Positions 19,610 through 29,974 are shown, counted from the first letter of the stretch. The stretch is DNA of 64,000 nucleotides from Arthrobacter gandavensis (GCF_009192735.1 NZ_VTFU01000002.1:1-64000), one strand, 5' to 3'. The notes: generated by a model from the sequence alone, not told the origin. Numbers and translations: made by a program.

Positions 19610-21205
19610 CTAGTCCTGCAGGTCCACCTCGCGGGCAACGGTGGCGCCGATTTCGGCCTTCAGCTCTTCCAAGACATCCTGCGGAACTGAGGAATCGACG
19701 GTCAGCAGGGACAGCGCCTGGCCGCCCTCGCTGTTGCGGGCCACCTGCATGCCTGCAATGTTGATTTCCTTTTCGCCCAGGATCCGGCCCAGGGAACCGA
19801 TAACGCCGGGGCGGTCCTGGTAAATGAGCACGATCAGGTGCTCGCTGATCGGGATTTCCAGGTCGTAGCCGTTGACGCCGACGAGCTTCTGGATCTGCTT
19901 CGGACCGGTCAGGGTACCGGAAACCTCCAGGCGGGTGCCGTCGGACAGGGCGCCGCGGATGGTGAGCAGGTTGCGGTAGTCGTCCACTTCGGGGGTGGTC
20001 AGCAGGCGCACCTCGATGCCGCGCTGCTCAGCCAGCACCGGGGCGTTCACGTAGGAGACCTGCTCGGACACGATGTCGGTGAAAATGCCCTTGAGCGCAG
20101 CCAGTTCCAGGGCCTTGACGTCCAGGGACGCAATCTCGCCGGCAACTTCGATGTCCACCGCGGTGACCGAGTCGGCGGACAGCGCGGTGAAGATCCGGCC
20201 CAGCTTCTCGATCAGCGGGATGCCCGGGCGGACATCCTCGGCAATGACGCCGCCGGCAACGTTGACGGCGTCGGGTACCAGTTCCCCGGCCAGCGCGAGG
20301 CGGACGGACTTGGCCACCGAGACGCCGGCCTTTTCCTGCGCTTCTTCGGTGGAGGCACCCAGATGCGGGGTGACGATGACGTTGTCCAGCGACTGGAACG
20401 GCAGGTCGGTGGAGGGCTCCTTCACGAAGACGTCCACGCCGGCACCGGCAATCTTGCCTTCGGTGAGCGCCGTGTACAGGGCGTCTTCATCGACAAGGCC
20501 GCCGCGGGCGACGTTCACCACGTACGCGGTGTCCTTCATTTTCTCGAACGCGTCGGCGCCGAGCATGCCCAGGGTTTCCGGGGTCTTGGGCATGTGGATG
20601 GTGACGAAGTCGGCCTGTTCCAGCAGCTCGTCCAGGGTTACCAGCTTCACGTTCAGCTGCGCGGCGCGGGCCGAGGTGATGTACGGGTCGTAGGCGAGGA
20701 TCTCGGTGCCGAAGCCCTGCAGGCGGGCAGCAACGAGTGCGCCAATGCGGCCCAGGCCGATGATGCCGATCTTCTTCTCGAACAGCTCAATGCCGGAGTA
20801 CTTGGAGCGCTTCCATTCCCCGCCCTTGAGCGCGGCGCTGGCCTGGGGAATGTGGCGGGCCAGGGACAGGATGTGGCCCACGGTGAGTTCCGCGGCCGAA
20901 ATGATGTTGGAGGTGGGTGCGTTCACCACCATGACGCCGGCCTGGGTGGCGGCCTTGATGTCCACGTTGTCCAGTCCCACACCGGCGCGGGCAATGACCT
21001 TGAGCTTGGGAGCGGCAGCAATGGCTTCGGCGTCGACCTGTGTCGCGGAACGCACGAGGATGGCGTCGACGTCGGCGATTGCGGCGAGCAGCTGGGCGCG
21101 GTCCGCTCCGTTGGTGGAGCGGATCTCGAAGTCCGGCCCCAGGGCCTGGACCGTGGCCGGGGAAAGTTCTTCCGCAATGAGTACGACGGGCTTGGTGGCT
21201 GTCAC
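19610..21205 (-). CDS. serA: D-3-phosphoglycerate dehydrogenase
   Basis: First enzyme of serine synthesis. At 531 residues it is the long actinobacterial form: substrate-binding and Rossmann domains (GLGRIGALVAARLQGFG near 150; the catalytic HLGAST segment), an intervening domain, then a C-terminal ACT domain (VIGSLGRILGEKEINIAGM) that mediates serine feedback in the mycobacterial homologue. It is the last gene downstream of ilvB-ilvN-ilvC; a strong terminator at 21266-21303 separates it from ilvC, so it probably has its own promoter. Confidence 0.96.
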   Translation of the reverse strand: MTATKPVVLIAEELSPATVQALGPDFEIRSTNGADRAQLLAAIADVDAILVRSATQVDAEAIAAAPKLKVIARAGVGLDNVDIKAATQAGVMVVNAPTSNIISAAELTVGHILSLARHIPQASAALKGGEWKRSKYSGIELFEKKIGIIGLGRIGALVAARLQGFGTEILAYDPYITSARAAQLNVKLVTLDELLEQADFVTIHMPKTPETLGMLGADAFEKMKDTAYVVNVARGGLVDEDALYTALTEGKIAGAGVDVFVKEPSTDLPFQSLDNVIVTPHLGASTEEAQEKAGVSVAKSVRLALAGELVPDAVNVAGGVIAEDVRPGIPLIEKLGRIFTALSADSVTAVDIEVAGEIASLDVKALELAALKGIFTDIVSEQVSYVNAPVLAEQRGIEVRLLTTPEVDDYRNLLTIRGALSDGTRLEVSGTLTGPKQIQKLVGVNGYDLEIPISEHLIVLIYQDRPGVIGSLGRILGEKEINIAGMQVARNSEGGQALSLLTVDSSVPQDVLEELKAEIGATVAREVDLQD

Positions 21206-21265
21206 CGGTGACCTCTTTAGCTGTGGTGGATTCTGGTGGGGTTCTTGGTGAAGCGTTTTTCGCGC

Positions 21266-21303
21266 AAAGAGGCCGGACCCGTGTAACCGGGCCCGGCCTC
21301 TTT
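21266..21303 (-). terminator. terminator downstream of ilvC
   Basis: Arms AAAGAGGCCGG (21266-21276) and CCGGCCTCTTT (21293-21303). On the minus strand the stem is followed by GCGCGAAAAACG rather than a clean T-run. It lies between ilvC and serA. Confidence 0.75.
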
Positions 21304-21397
21304 ACCGAAACGGCTTGCTCTTTCGAGCTTATCGTTTCGCGGATCGGCACGCTTAATTCGTGTCCTGTGTTACCGGCAACTCTCCGGCGTGAAGCGG

Positions 21398-22483
<1,086 letters not shown>

Positions 22484-22996
22484 TTAGGCGCTGCGCAGGG
22501 CGCGGTCGCCCATGGACTTGGCGCCGCGGCCGATGGCCAGCGTTCCGGATTGGACTATTTCGCGGATGCCAAAGGGTTCAAGCACTGCAAGGAGTGCGTT
22601 GAGCTTATCGGCGGTGCCTGTGGCTTCAACGATCAGCGAGTCGGTGGACACGTCAACCACTGAAGAACGGAACAGCTCGGCTGCCTGGGTTACCTGCAGC
22701 CGCGTTGCGGCATCCGCGCGAACCTTGACCAAGATGTGGTCGCGTTGCACGGAAGACTCGGGAACCAGCTCGACAATCTTGATGACGTTGACGAGCTTGT
22801 TCAGTTGTTTGGTGACCTGTTCGAGCAGGTCGCCCTCGGCCTCGACCACTACGGTGATGCGGGACAGGCCCGGAACCTCCGAAGGGCCAACGGCCAAAGA
22901 ATTGATGTTGAATGCCCGGCGGGCAAACAGGGACGCAACACGGGTCAGAACACCGGGAACGTCTTCAACCAGCACGGAAAGGGTGTGGCGTGCCAT
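22484..22996 (-). CDS. ilvN: acetolactate synthase small (regulatory) subunit
   Basis: Regulatory subunit that activates the catalytic subunit IlvB and confers valine feedback. The 170-residue protein has an N-terminal ACT domain (HTLSVLVEDVPGVLTRVASLFARR, residues about 4-27, described here in full only by position and key LSVLVED) and a second domain after residue 80. It starts 4 nt after the ilvB stop, so the two subunits are translationally linked. Confidence 0.96.
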   Translation of the reverse strand: MARHTLSVLVEDVPGVLTRVASLFARRAFNINSLAVGPSEVPGLSRITVVVEAEGDLLEQVTKQLNKLVNVIKIVELVPESSVQRDHILVKVRADAATRLQVTQAAELFRSSVVDVSTDSLIVEATGTADKLNALLAVLEPFGIREIVQSGTLAIGRGAKSMGDRALRSA

Positions 22997-23000
22997 GGCC

Positions 23001-24908
23001 CTAGTCCTCCTCTTCCCATTTGGGTGTCATGTTGCGGGCAATCTGGATCAGGTCGTTGGACACGCCTGAAGGGACCATCGGCCACACCATGGAATCACGG
23101 CTGACCACGAAGTCGATGACCACGGGCCGGTCATTGATCGCCAGCGCCTGCCGGATGGTGTCATCGATGTCTTCTTCGCGTTCGCAGCGCAGCCCGGCGC
23201 AGCCGTAGGCGTCGGCGAGCTTGACGAAGTCGGGGATGCGCACCGTGTCATGCCCGGTGTTGAGGTCGGTGTTGGAGTAGCGGGACTCGTAGAAGAGCGT
23301 CTGCCACTGGCGCACCATGCCCAGAGAGGAGTTGTTGATGATGGCGACCTTGATCGGGATCTTGTTGATCAGGCAGGTTGCCAGTTCCTGGTTGGTCATC
23401 TGGAAGCAGCCGTCGCCGTCGATCGCCCAGACCACGCGGTCCGGGTTGCCGACTTTGGCGCCCATCGCCGCGGGAACGGAGTAGCCCATGGTGCCCAGGC
23501 CACCGGAGTTCAGCCACGCCCGGGGGCGCTCGTACTTGATGAACTGGGCGGCCCACATCTGGTGCTGGCCGACGCCGGCCACGTACACGCCGTCGGGTCC
23601 GGTGAGGGCACCGATGCGTTCGATGACCTTCTGCGGAGCGATGTGCCCGTCCTCGGGGGTGCTGTAACCGATCGGGTAGGTTTCGCGGAGCCGGTCGATG
23701 ATGCCCCACCAGGGAGCGATATCCGGGCGTTCCTCGGCGAACTGCAGCCGCACGGCGTCGGTCAGTTCAGGAATGATCTCCTTCACCGAGCCGACAATGG
23801 GCACATCAGCCGGGCGGTTCTTGGAGATTTCCGCGGGGTCAATGTCGGCGTGGATGACCTTGGCGCCGGGAGCAAAGGAGGACAGGACGCCGGTGACGCG
23901 GTCATCAAACCGGGCACCGAGGGTAATGAGCAGGTCCGACTGCTGCAGTGCGGTCACTGCGGACACGGAGCCGTGCATGCCAGGCATGCCGGCGTGCTGC
24001 CGGTGCGAATCGGGGAAGACGCCGCGGGCCTGGAGCGTGGTGACGACCGGTGCGCCCACCAGCTCGGCCAGTTCCAGCAGTTCGGCCGACGCATCGGCCT
24101 TCAGGACGCCGCCGCCCACGTAGAACACCGGCCGCTGTGATGCCGCGATCAGGCGGGCGGCTTCGCGCACCTGCTTGGAGTGGCCGCGGACCACCGTGCG
24201 GTAGCCGGGCAGGTCGATCTTCGGCGGCCAGGAGAACATGGTCTTGGCCTGCTGCGCGTCCTTGGAGATGTCCACCAACACCGGACCGGGACGGCCCGTG
24301 GTGGCAATGTGGAACGCTTCGGCCAGGACCCGGGGAATGTCGTCGGCGTTGGTCACCAGGTAGGAGTGCTTGGTGATGGGCATGGTGATGCCCACGATGT
24401 CCGCTTCCTGGAAGGCATCGGTGCCGATAAAGGCACTGGATACCTGGCCGGTGATGGCGACCATGGGAACGGAGTCCATGTGGGCATCCGCGATGGCGGT
24501 GACCAGGTTGGTGGCTCCGGGACCGGAGGTGGCGATGCAGACACCGGCGCGGCCGGTGACCATGGCGTACCCCTCGGCGGCATGGCCGGCGCCCTGTTCG
24601 TGGCGGACCAGAATGTGCCTGATCTTGGTGGAATCCATGAGCGGGTCATAGGTCGGCAGGATCGCGCCGCCCGGGAGACCGAAAATATCGTCGACGCCCA
24701 GTTCCTCCAGCGCCCGGACAATGGCTTTGGAACCGGTCATCTCGGTGGGCGGAACAACGTTGTTGGGGCCCTGGACCCGGTTGTCGACGACGTCGGCGGG
24801 TGCGGATATGGAGGAGGCAACATCACGCGTCTTGGCCGCGGCCGCTTTCGCGGCGACGCTGGCCTTATTGGCCATCAGCGACGGGCTGATTGGCGATCCC
24901 TTACTCAT
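23001..24908 (-). CDS. ilvB: acetolactate synthase large (catalytic) subunit
   Basis: Thiamine-diphosphate enzyme that condenses pyruvate with pyruvate or 2-oxobutyrate, the first common step for valine, leucine and isoleucine. The 635-residue protein starts with an alanine/lysine-rich extension of about 45 residues, then shows [11 protein letters not shown], the catalytic Glu in [14 protein letters not shown], a central FAD-type domain, and the ThDP motif [12 protein letters not shown] with IINN near 530-555. Start ATG 24908 has no strong Shine-Dalgarno. Expression is probably controlled by the leader peptide and terminator just upstream. Confidence 0.97.
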   Translation of the reverse strand: MSKGSPISPSLMANKASVAAKAAAAKTRDVASSISAPADVVDNRVQGPNNVVPPTEMTGSKAIVRALEELGVDDIFGLPGGAILPTYDPLMDSTKIRHILVRHEQGAGHAAEGYAMVTGRAGVCIATSGPGATNLVTAIADAHMDSVPMVAITGQVSSAFIGTDAFQEADIVGITMPITKHSYLVTNADDIPRVLAEAFHIATTGRPGPVLVDISKDAQQAKTMFSWPPKIDLPGYRTVVRGHSKQVREAARLIAASQRPVFYVGGGVLKADASAELLELAELVGAPVVTTLQARGVFPDSHRQHAGMPGMHGSVSAVTALQQSDLLITLGARFDDRVTGVLSSFAPGAKVIHADIDPAEISKNRPADVPIVGSVKEIIPELTDAVRLQFAEERPDIAPWWGIIDRLRETYPIGYSTPEDGHIAPQKVIERIGALTGPDGVYVAGVGQHQMWAAQFIKYERPRAWLNSGGLGTMGYSVPAAMGAKVGNPDRVVWAIDGDGCFQMTNQELATCLINKIPIKVAIINNSSLGMVRQWQTLFYESRYSNTDLNTGHDTVRIPDFVKLADAYGCAGLRCEREEDIDDTIRQALAINDRPVVIDFVVSRDSMVWPMVPSGVSNDLIQIARNMTPKWEEED

Positions 24909-25004
24909 AAAGACTTCCTTACGGATACTTATTCATGTGATCTGCTGCGGCGGCCGTCCGGACGATGAGCCCGGGGCGGCTTTTGTGCTTTGTCTGAAGC
25001 CAAT

Positions 25005-25041
25005 AAAAAAACCCCTCGTGCCGGTTGGCTCCGTAGGGGTT
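25005..25041 (-). terminator. transcription attenuator in the ilvB leader
   Basis: On the minus strand, AACCCCT (25035-25041) pairs with AGGGGTT (25009-25015), with an inner GCC/GGC stem, and is followed directly by T7. It lies between the branched-chain-rich leader peptide and the ilvB start, the place expected for a translation-controlled attenuator. Confidence 0.85.
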
Positions 25042-25069
25042 CGCGCGTGACGTTCTTACAAGCCGGCTG

Positions 25070-25111
25070 TTAGGCCACGCGCTTGGTAAGGACGACGGAT
25101 ACGATCTGCAT
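25070..25111 (-). CDS. ilv leader peptide (attenuator control)
   Basis: A 13-codon frame on the minus strand reads MQIVSVVLTKRVA. Six of its thirteen residues are branched-chain (I, V, V, V, L, V), and an intrinsic terminator follows 29 nt downstream, then ilvB. This is the layout of classical branched-chain attenuators and of the ilvBNC leader reported in Corynebacterium. Ribosome stalling at the I/V/L codons would favour antitermination. A purine-rich GGGAAG lies about 13 nt before the ATG. Read from sequence; function inferred. Confidence 0.8.
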   Translation of the reverse strand: MQIVSVVLTKRVA

Positions 25112-25163
25112 ACCGTTCAGTCTTCCCAACCCCTCTGGCACTGTCAACTGAAACCGGTCCGCG

Positions 25164-25179
25164 TCTCACTATTCGGACA
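25164..25179. promoter_or_regulatory. candidate operator upstream of the ilvB leader
   Basis: TCTCACTATTCGGACA matches the leuB-upstream site at 3626-3641 under TCYCAC-N5-GGACA. A second small palindrome CGGAC-ACATG-GTCCG overlaps its right end (25174-25188). The pair lies about 55-75 bp upstream of the leader peptide start. Confidence 0.45.
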
Positions 25180-25261
25180 CATGGTCCGCATCATGGACGC
25201 TGCAGCGGGGCTCAACAAAGCTCAGGACCCTTAGGGCCCCCGCTGATATCCGCCCCGGCTG

Positions 25262-25357
25262 AGCCCTGCCCCGATAAGGCGGCAGGGCTTAATAAGGTTG
25301 AAACCGAGGGCCCCTTGTTGCAGGCGCTCTGCGCCTGCAACAAGGGAGGTTTCAACC
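25262..25357 (-). terminator. double stem-loop at the ilvD 3' end
   Basis: The first hairpin pairs GGTTGAAACC (25296-25305) with GGTTTCAACC (25348-25357) and, inside it, CCTTGTTGCAGGCGC (25313-25327) with GCGCCTGCAACAAGG (25331-25345), leaving a 3-nt loop. The ilvD stop codon (25352-25354) is in the outer stem. After TTATTA on the minus strand comes a second hairpin, AGCCCTGCC/GGCAGGGCT (25262-25289). Together they look like an efficient end for ilvD. Confidence 0.8.
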
Positions 25358-27055
25358 GCAGTAAGCGCCGGTGGAGGCCGAGTTGACCATCTTGGCGTAC
25401 TTGGACAGCACTCCCTTGGTGAACTTGGCCGGCAGCGGCTTCCAGCCGACCTTGCGCGCCTCAAGTTCCTCGGGCTCCACCAGGAGGTCAAAGCTGCGGG
25501 CGGCAATGTCCACGCGGATCCGGTCGCCGTCCTTGACGAAGGCGATGGGGCCGCCGTCGACCGCTTCGGGCGCAACGTGCCCAATGCACAGGCCCGTGGT
25601 GCCGCCGGAGAACCGGCCGTCGGTCAGCAGCAGGACGTCCTTGCCCAGGCCGGCCCCCTTGATGGCGCCGGTGATGGCGAGCATTTCACGCATGCCCGGG
25701 CCGCCCCTGGGTCCTTCATAGCGGATGACGACGACGTCGCCGGCGTGGATCGCCCCGGCGTCGAGCGCATCGAGGGCGCCCTGCTCGCGCTCAAAGACGC
25801 GTGCGGTGCCTTCGAACACATCGGCGTCGAACCCGGCGCTCTTGACCACGGCACCCTCGGGAGCCATGGAGCCGTGCAGGATGGTGATGCCGCCGGTCTT
25901 GTGGATCGGGTTGTCCATGGCGCGCAGGACCTTACCGTCCGGATCCGGCGGGTTGATGGAGGCGAGGTTCTCCGCCACCGTTTTGCCCGTGACGGTGAGG
26001 CAGTCGCCGTGGATGAGGCCGGCGTCGAGCAGTGCCTTCATGATGACCGGCACGCCGCCGATCTTGTCGACGTCGAACATCACATAGCGGCCGAACGGCT
26101 TCAGGTCGCCCAGGTGCGGGATCTTGTCGCCGATCCGGTTGAAGTCCTCGAGCGTGAGGTCAACCTCCGCCTCACGGGCAATGGCCAGCAGGTGCAGGAC
26201 GGCGTTGGTGGAGCCGCCGAAGGCCATGGTCACGGCGATGGCGTTTTCGAACGCCTTCTTGGTCATGATGTCGCGGGCGGTGATGCCCTTACGGAGCAGG
26301 TTAACCACGGCTTCGCCGGACTTGCGGGCGAACTCGTCGCGGCGGCGGTCTGCCGAGGGCGGAGCGGCCGAACCGGGCAGGGACATGCCCAGGGCCTCAC
26401 CGATGCACGCCATGGTGTTGGCGGTGTACATGCCGCCGCAGGCGCCTTCGCCCGGGCAAATGGCGCGTTCAATGGTGTCCAGGTCCTTGAGGCTCATCTT
26501 GCCGGCGGCGCAGGCACCGACTGCTTCGAAGGCATCAATCAGGGTGACTTCGCGTTCGGTGCCGTCTTCCATCTTGGCGAAGCCGGGCATGATCGAGCCG
26601 GCGTAAAGGAAAACACTGGAGAGGTCGAGGCGGGCCGCCGCCATCAGCATGCCGGGAAGTGACTTGTCACAGCCGGCCAGCAGGATGGAGCCGTCGAGGC
26701 GTTCGGCCATCATGACGGTTTCCACGGAGTCGGCAATGACCTCACGGGAGACGAGGGAGAAATGCATGCCCTCGTGGCCCATGGAGATGCCGTCGGAAAC
26801 GGAAATGGTTCCGAACTGCATCGGGAACCCGCCGCCGGCGTGGACGCCTTCCTTGGCGCCCTGGGCCAGCCGGTTCAGGGACAGGTTGCAGGGCGTAATT
26901 TCGTTCCAGGAACTGGCGACGCCGATCTGCGGTTTGGCGAAATCGTCGTCTCCCATCCCCACCGCACGGAACATGCCCCGCGCCGGAGCTGCGTGGATCC
27001 CGTCGGTAACTACTCGGCTTCGGGGTTTGATGTCAGGGGTGTTCTCCAAGCTCAT
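25352..27055 (-). CDS. ilvD: dihydroxy-acid dehydratase
   Basis: Fe-S dehydratase forming the 2-oxo acid precursors of valine and isoleucine. The 567-residue protein has the IlvD/Edd signatures: [12 protein letters not shown] with a cluster-type cysteine near 129, [16 protein letters not shown] with further cysteines near 200, and [20 protein letters not shown] near the C-terminus. A TAAGAT hexamer ends 6 nt before the ATG and no Shine-Dalgarno is seen, so the mRNA may be leaderless. It is separated from ilvB by the double hairpin and the attenuator, hence a separate unit. Confidence 0.96.
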   Translation of the reverse strand: MSLENTPDIKPRSRVVTDGIHAAPARGMFRAVGMGDDDFAKPQIGVASSWNEITPCNLSLNRLAQGAKEGVHAGGGFPMQFGTISVSDGISMGHEGMHFSLVSREVIADSVETVMMAERLDGSILLAGCDKSLPGMLMAAARLDLSSVFLYAGSIMPGFAKMEDGTEREVTLIDAFEAVGACAAGKMSLKDLDTIERAICPGEGACGGMYTANTMACIGEALGMSLPGSAAPPSADRRRDEFARKSGEAVVNLLRKGITARDIMTKKAFENAIAVTMAFGGSTNAVLHLLAIAREAEVDLTLEDFNRIGDKIPHLGDLKPFGRYVMFDVDKIGGVPVIMKALLDAGLIHGDCLTVTGKTVAENLASINPPDPDGKVLRAMDNPIHKTGGITILHGSMAPEGAVVKSAGFDADVFEGTARVFEREQGALDALDAGAIHAGDVVVIRYEGPRGGPGMREMLAITGAIKGAGLGKDVLLLTDGRFSGGTTGLCIGHVAPEAVDGGPIAFVKDGDRIRVDIAARSFDLLVEPEELEARKVGWKPLPAKFTKGVLSKYAKMVNSASTGAYCG

Positions 27056-27215
27056 GTTCCGATCTTAGGACCTGCCGGCGCCTCCCCCGGGGCATATGAC
27101 GGCCGCGTGCCCCGGTTGTTACGGCGAGTGAAGGGCGCGTGACAAGTCTGTTTCCAACCGGGTGTTGCCGGGCAGGGCTTCCGCCGATCGGGGCTGATGT
27201 TCATAGACTGGAGGA

Positions 27216-27653
27216 ATGACTTCGGCACCAGCATTCCGCGACCAGCCCTCCAGCGATGACATCAAGGCTGTGCTCCGGCATGTGTTTGAGTCCCAGATTC
27301 CCAACTACGGGGACTACAACCTGGTCTGCGCCGGGCCGGGCGGAGACGGGGCGGAGGCCTACTACGTGGTGGGTTACCGGTGGCGCCCCGCCGAGCTGGT
27401 GTTTGCCCCGTTTGATACCGGAACGCTCGCCGGACTGGAGCCTCCGACGGCCGTGAACTCCACCAATCTTTCCCACACGGAGGAAGTCTCCACCGGAGAC
27501 TTCGAGGTTGGCACGAACACCGGACGCATCTTCCGTTTTCAGGTGCAGGCGAGCGCGCCGCTGCCCGACGACGGCAGCCTGCGGGTTATTGAGCAGGCCG
27601 CCGACCTCGAGGACTTCGCGTCCTTCGTCGACCATTTCCTGACCCTGGCCTGA
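27216..27653 (+). CDS. hypothetical protein
   Basis: I do not recognise this 145-residue soluble protein. It is acidic, without signal peptide or membrane segments, and reads like a mixed alpha/beta domain: an N-terminal helix (SSDDIKAVLRHVFESQI), several beta-like stretches (YYVVGYRWRP, ELVFAPFDT, RIFRFQVQA) and a C-terminal helix (LEDFASFVDHFLTLA). GGAGG directly before ATG and codon use like that of neighbours support a real gene. It is divergent from ilvD, sharing a 160-bp promoter region, and is followed by a strong hairpin. Confidence 0.75.
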   Translation: MTSAPAFRDQPSSDDIKAVLRHVFESQIPNYGDYNLVCAGPGGDGAEAYYVVGYRWRPAELVFAPFDTGTLAGLEPPTAVNSTNLSHTEEVSTGDFEVGTNTGRIFRFQVQASAPLPDDGSLRVIEQAADLEDFASFVDHFLTLA

Positions 27654-27685
27654 ACCGGGTCCTGCCAGCGTCAGCGGCCTGACCG

Positions 27686-27730
27686 CTGAGCCGGCGGGGC
27701 GGGACAGCGTCCGGCCCCGCCGGCTCAGCG
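27686..27730. terminator. bidirectional stem-loop between convergent genes
   Basis: 16-bp perfect arms GCTGAGCCGGCGGGGC (27686-27701) and GCCCCGCCGGCTCAGC (27715-27730). It sits between the plus-strand hypothetical gene and the minus-strand dehydrogenase, without T-runs. Confidence 0.65.
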
Positions 27731-27738
27731 CCCCTCAG

Positions 27739-28695
27739 CTAGGCCCAGGGACCGCGGCGCGCCAGGTTCAGCGGCTCCTCGCCGCGGGCCAGGCGCGCGA
27801 CCTGCTCTTTGAGCAGCTTGCGGATGCGCGGCACAAACGCTTCAGTGTTGCCGCCAACGTGCGGCGTGATGAGCGCGTTGGGTGCCTTCCACAGCGGATG
27901 GCCGGCCGGCAGCGGCTCGGGATCGACGACGTCGAGCGCGGCATACAGGCGGCCTGACACCACTTCCCCGGTAAGGGCTTCGGTGTCCACGACGGGGCCG
28001 CGGGCAACATTCACCACCAGGGCACCGTCGGGCAGCGCGGCGAGGACCTCCTTGTTGATGAGGTGATGAGTGGTCTCCGTCAGCGGGGTTATCACCACCA
28101 CGACTTCGGCCTTCCCGGCGAGCTCCACGAGCTCATCGGCGCCATGGACCGTGCCGTACTCGTCCGTCCGTGCACGGCTTCCCACCCGGGTGAGTTCAAC
28201 TTCGAAGGGCTCCAGGCGCTGGGCAATCGCGGCGCCGATTCCCCCGACGCCCACCAGCAGTACCCGGCGGTCCGCCAGCCCGGGGTAGCGCCGGCTCTCC
28301 CAAGTTTCGCTTTCTGCGTTCCGGACGGCTGTGTCCACGCCGCGGAGCGAGGCCAGCATCAGGGCCACGGCGAGTTCGGCGGTTCCGGCGACGTGGACTC
28401 CCGCTGCGCTGACAACGGCGACGTCGGGACCCACCAGTTCGGGCAGGCCGTCGTAGCCAGTGGACTGGGCCTGGAGCATTTTCAGGTGCGGGACGCGGTC
28501 CAGCGCTTCCTTCCAGTCGCTGCCGGCACCGTAAGGCAGGACGACGGCGTCGATCTCGCCGTACTCCAATCCCTTCGGCTCCCCCACGACATCCCAGACG
28601 CCGGCACGAATGCCGTCCGGCAGCGGACTCACTGCCTCCAGGAGGTCTTCGGTGGGTAGCGTGATGGCTCGGACGGGGCGGTATTCCTCATTCAT
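27739..28695 (-). CDS. D-isomer-specific 2-hydroxyacid dehydrogenase
   Basis: An NAD(P)-dependent 2-hydroxyacid dehydrogenase of 318 residues. Visible are the Rossmann motif VGVGGIGAAIAQRL near 145, a catalytic-type Arg in NVARGPVVDTEAL, and the catalytic His in ITPHVGGNTEAF near the end. Compared with SerA in this window it lacks the ACT region. The physiological substrate (glyoxylate, hydroxypyruvate or another 2-oxo acid) cannot be assigned. I start at ATG 28695; the open frame extends about 550 bases further upstream but that part does not look coding. Confidence 0.9.
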   Translation of the reverse strand: MNEEYRPVRAITLPTEDLLEAVSPLPDGIRAGVWDVVGEPKGLEYGEIDAVVLPYGAGSDWKEALDRVPHLKMLQAQSTGYDGLPELVGPDVAVVSAAGVHVAGTAELAVALMLASLRGVDTAVRNAESETWESRRYPGLADRRVLLVGVGGIGAAIAQRLEPFEVELTRVGSRARTDEYGTVHGADELVELAGKAEVVVVITPLTETTHHLINKEVLAALPDGALVVNVARGPVVDTEALTGEVVSGRLYAALDVVDPEPLPAGHPLWKAPNALITPHVGGNTEAFVPRIRKLLKEQVARLARGEEPLNLARRGPWA

Positions 28696-28864
28696 GCCTG
28701 ACAGCCTAGCGTCCGGACCCAAAGGATGCCGCCACCTCTGGACACTGAACCGGAACCCGCCGTAACGTCGAGAAACGACGCACCGCACGCCCCGTTCCGA
28801 CTCCCGCACCGGGGAGTGCAGACCCCTCCGGACCTCACCACCCGCACCAAGGGAAGGCGACGAT

Positions 28865-29293
28865 GTGAAACGTTCCCCGCTGCTGACATCGGCAGCCGTC
28901 CTCTCCGCAGCGGGATTCGGCGCTGCGGCAGCTGCAGTGGTGCGCCGGATGCTGCGGCACGGCGCGGTTGACCATGCCCTGCGGGTCAGCAGCAAAGACG
29001 CAGACACCGGCCAGCTTCCGGTGCTCTCTTCCGACGGCGGCGGAACCCCGCCCAGCGCCCTGCCCGGCTGGCACGGAAACCTGCCGGTTACTCCGGTTCC
29101 GCCGGACGCCGTTACGGCAACGGCACCCGAAACCGAAACCGAAGGCAATTCCGCAGTGGATGAGGAAGAGCCCCTGCCGGTGAGGACCTGGGTGGTGGAC
29201 AACAGCGCGGACTGGGACGGAAACCCGCTCGAAATGGTGGTTCCACCGGACAAGCGCCTCCGGAAGGGGCAGCCCGGCGCCGCGCCCGCCTAA
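28865..29293 (+). CDS. hypothetical protein with N-terminal membrane anchor
   Basis: A 142-residue protein I cannot assign. A positively charged start (MKRS) and one hydrophobic segment (SAAVLSAAGFGAAAAAVV, about residues 8-25) indicate a signal or anchor; the remainder is proline-, threonine- and acid-rich and looks largely unstructured, with a conserved-looking tail VRTWVVDNSADWDGN. The start is GTG, preceded by AAGGGAAGGCG. It is upstream of the first tRNA-Lys gene and divergent from the dehydrogenase. Confidence 0.6.
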   Translation: MKRSPLLTSAAVLSAAGFGAAAAAVVRRMLRHGAVDHALRVSSKDADTGQLPVLSSDGGGTPPSALPGWHGNLPVTPVPPDAVTATAPETETEGNSAVDEEEPLPVRTWVVDNSADWDGNPLEMVVPPDKRLRKGQPGAAPA

Positions 29294-29435
29294 ACGTAGG
29301 CACTCCGCCGGAACTTGGGCGCTCCGCCGGGGACGCTGGCCGATTTTTCTTTTTCCTGAAAGTACTGGTAATGTTTCATGTCGTTGCGGAGAGCAAATCG
29401 GGCAGAAATGTTCGACACTGCAGACCAAAACAAAG

Positions 29436-29511
29436 GCACCTCTAGCTCAATTGGCAGAGCATCTGACTCTTAATCAGAGGGTTCCGGGTTCAAGTCCCGG
29501 GGGGTGCACCA
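29436..29511 (+). tRNA. tRNA-Lys (CTT), copy 1
   Basis: A 76-nt cloverleaf with 7-bp acceptor stem GCACCTC/GGGGTGC, D-arm AGCTCAATTGGCAGAGC, anticodon stem TCTGA/TCAGA with loop CTCTTAA (anticodon CTT, Lys), T-loop GGTTCAAGTCC, and a genomically encoded CCA end. It is identical to the copy 281 bp downstream. Confidence 0.97.
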
Positions 29512-29513
29512 AT

Positions 29514-29562
29514 AACCCCGTTTGACCAGGATGAAAGTCCCGGTCAGGCGGGGTTCTTTTTG
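29514..29562 (+). terminator. terminator after tRNA-Lys copy 1
   Basis: AACCCCG plus TGACC pair with GGTCA plus CGGGGTT, followed by CTTTTT. Confidence 0.85.
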
Positions 29563-29791
29563 CATCCGGGGCGGAGGCTGCTCCGCCGGCCGCCGTCCAG
29601 CGGCCGGCGATACTCCTCCCCCACCTCCCGCCACTCCGGGCCGCCGCCCCGGGGAGCACGAACATGATGTGCGTCTCACTTCCGCTAATAAGGCCTGAAC
29701 TGTTCACGGGGCGGTCGAATCACTGGTAGTGTTGTCTGTCGTTGCGGATCACAAATCGCCGGTTCACGCCGTCGAGACAAACGCAGCAGAT

Positions 29792-29867
29792 GCACCTCTA
29801 GCTCAATTGGCAGAGCATCTGACTCTTAATCAGAGGGTTCCGGGTTCAAGTCCCGGGGGGTGCACCA
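29792..29867 (+). tRNA. tRNA-Lys (CTT), copy 2
   Basis: Same 76-nt sequence as 29436-29511 without any difference, including encoded CCA. The upstream flanks share TGTCGTTGCGGA and CAAATCG, indicating that promoter and gene were duplicated together. The region between the copies (29563-29791) shows no credible gene. Confidence 0.97.
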
Positions 29868-29871
29868 ATCA

Positions 29872-29916
29872 AGGAGCGGCTTAGCCGGGTGAAAACCGGC
29901 AGGGCCGCTCCTTTTT
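29872..29916 (+). terminator. terminator after tRNA-Lys copy 2
   Basis: AGGAGCGGC (29872-29880) pairs with GCCGCTCCT (29904-29912), with inner GCCGG/CCGGC, followed by TTTTT. Confidence 0.9.
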
Positions 29917-29944
29917 GTTGTCCGCGTGCGGCCGGCGGGGATAC

Positions 29945-29974
29945 GAAAAAAGCACGCCCCACCGGGACGTGCTT
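29945..29974 (-). terminator. terminator downstream of the MarR gene
   Basis: On the minus strand AAGCACG pairs with CGTGCTT and is followed by a run of T (A-run 29945-29950 on the plus strand). It lies 22 bp after the MarR stop. Confidence 0.85.

Noticed and set aside
25070-25180. Riboswitch or T-box upstream of ilvB
   Set aside because: No T-box sequence or known riboswitch core is visible; the branched-chain-rich leader peptide explains the terminator.
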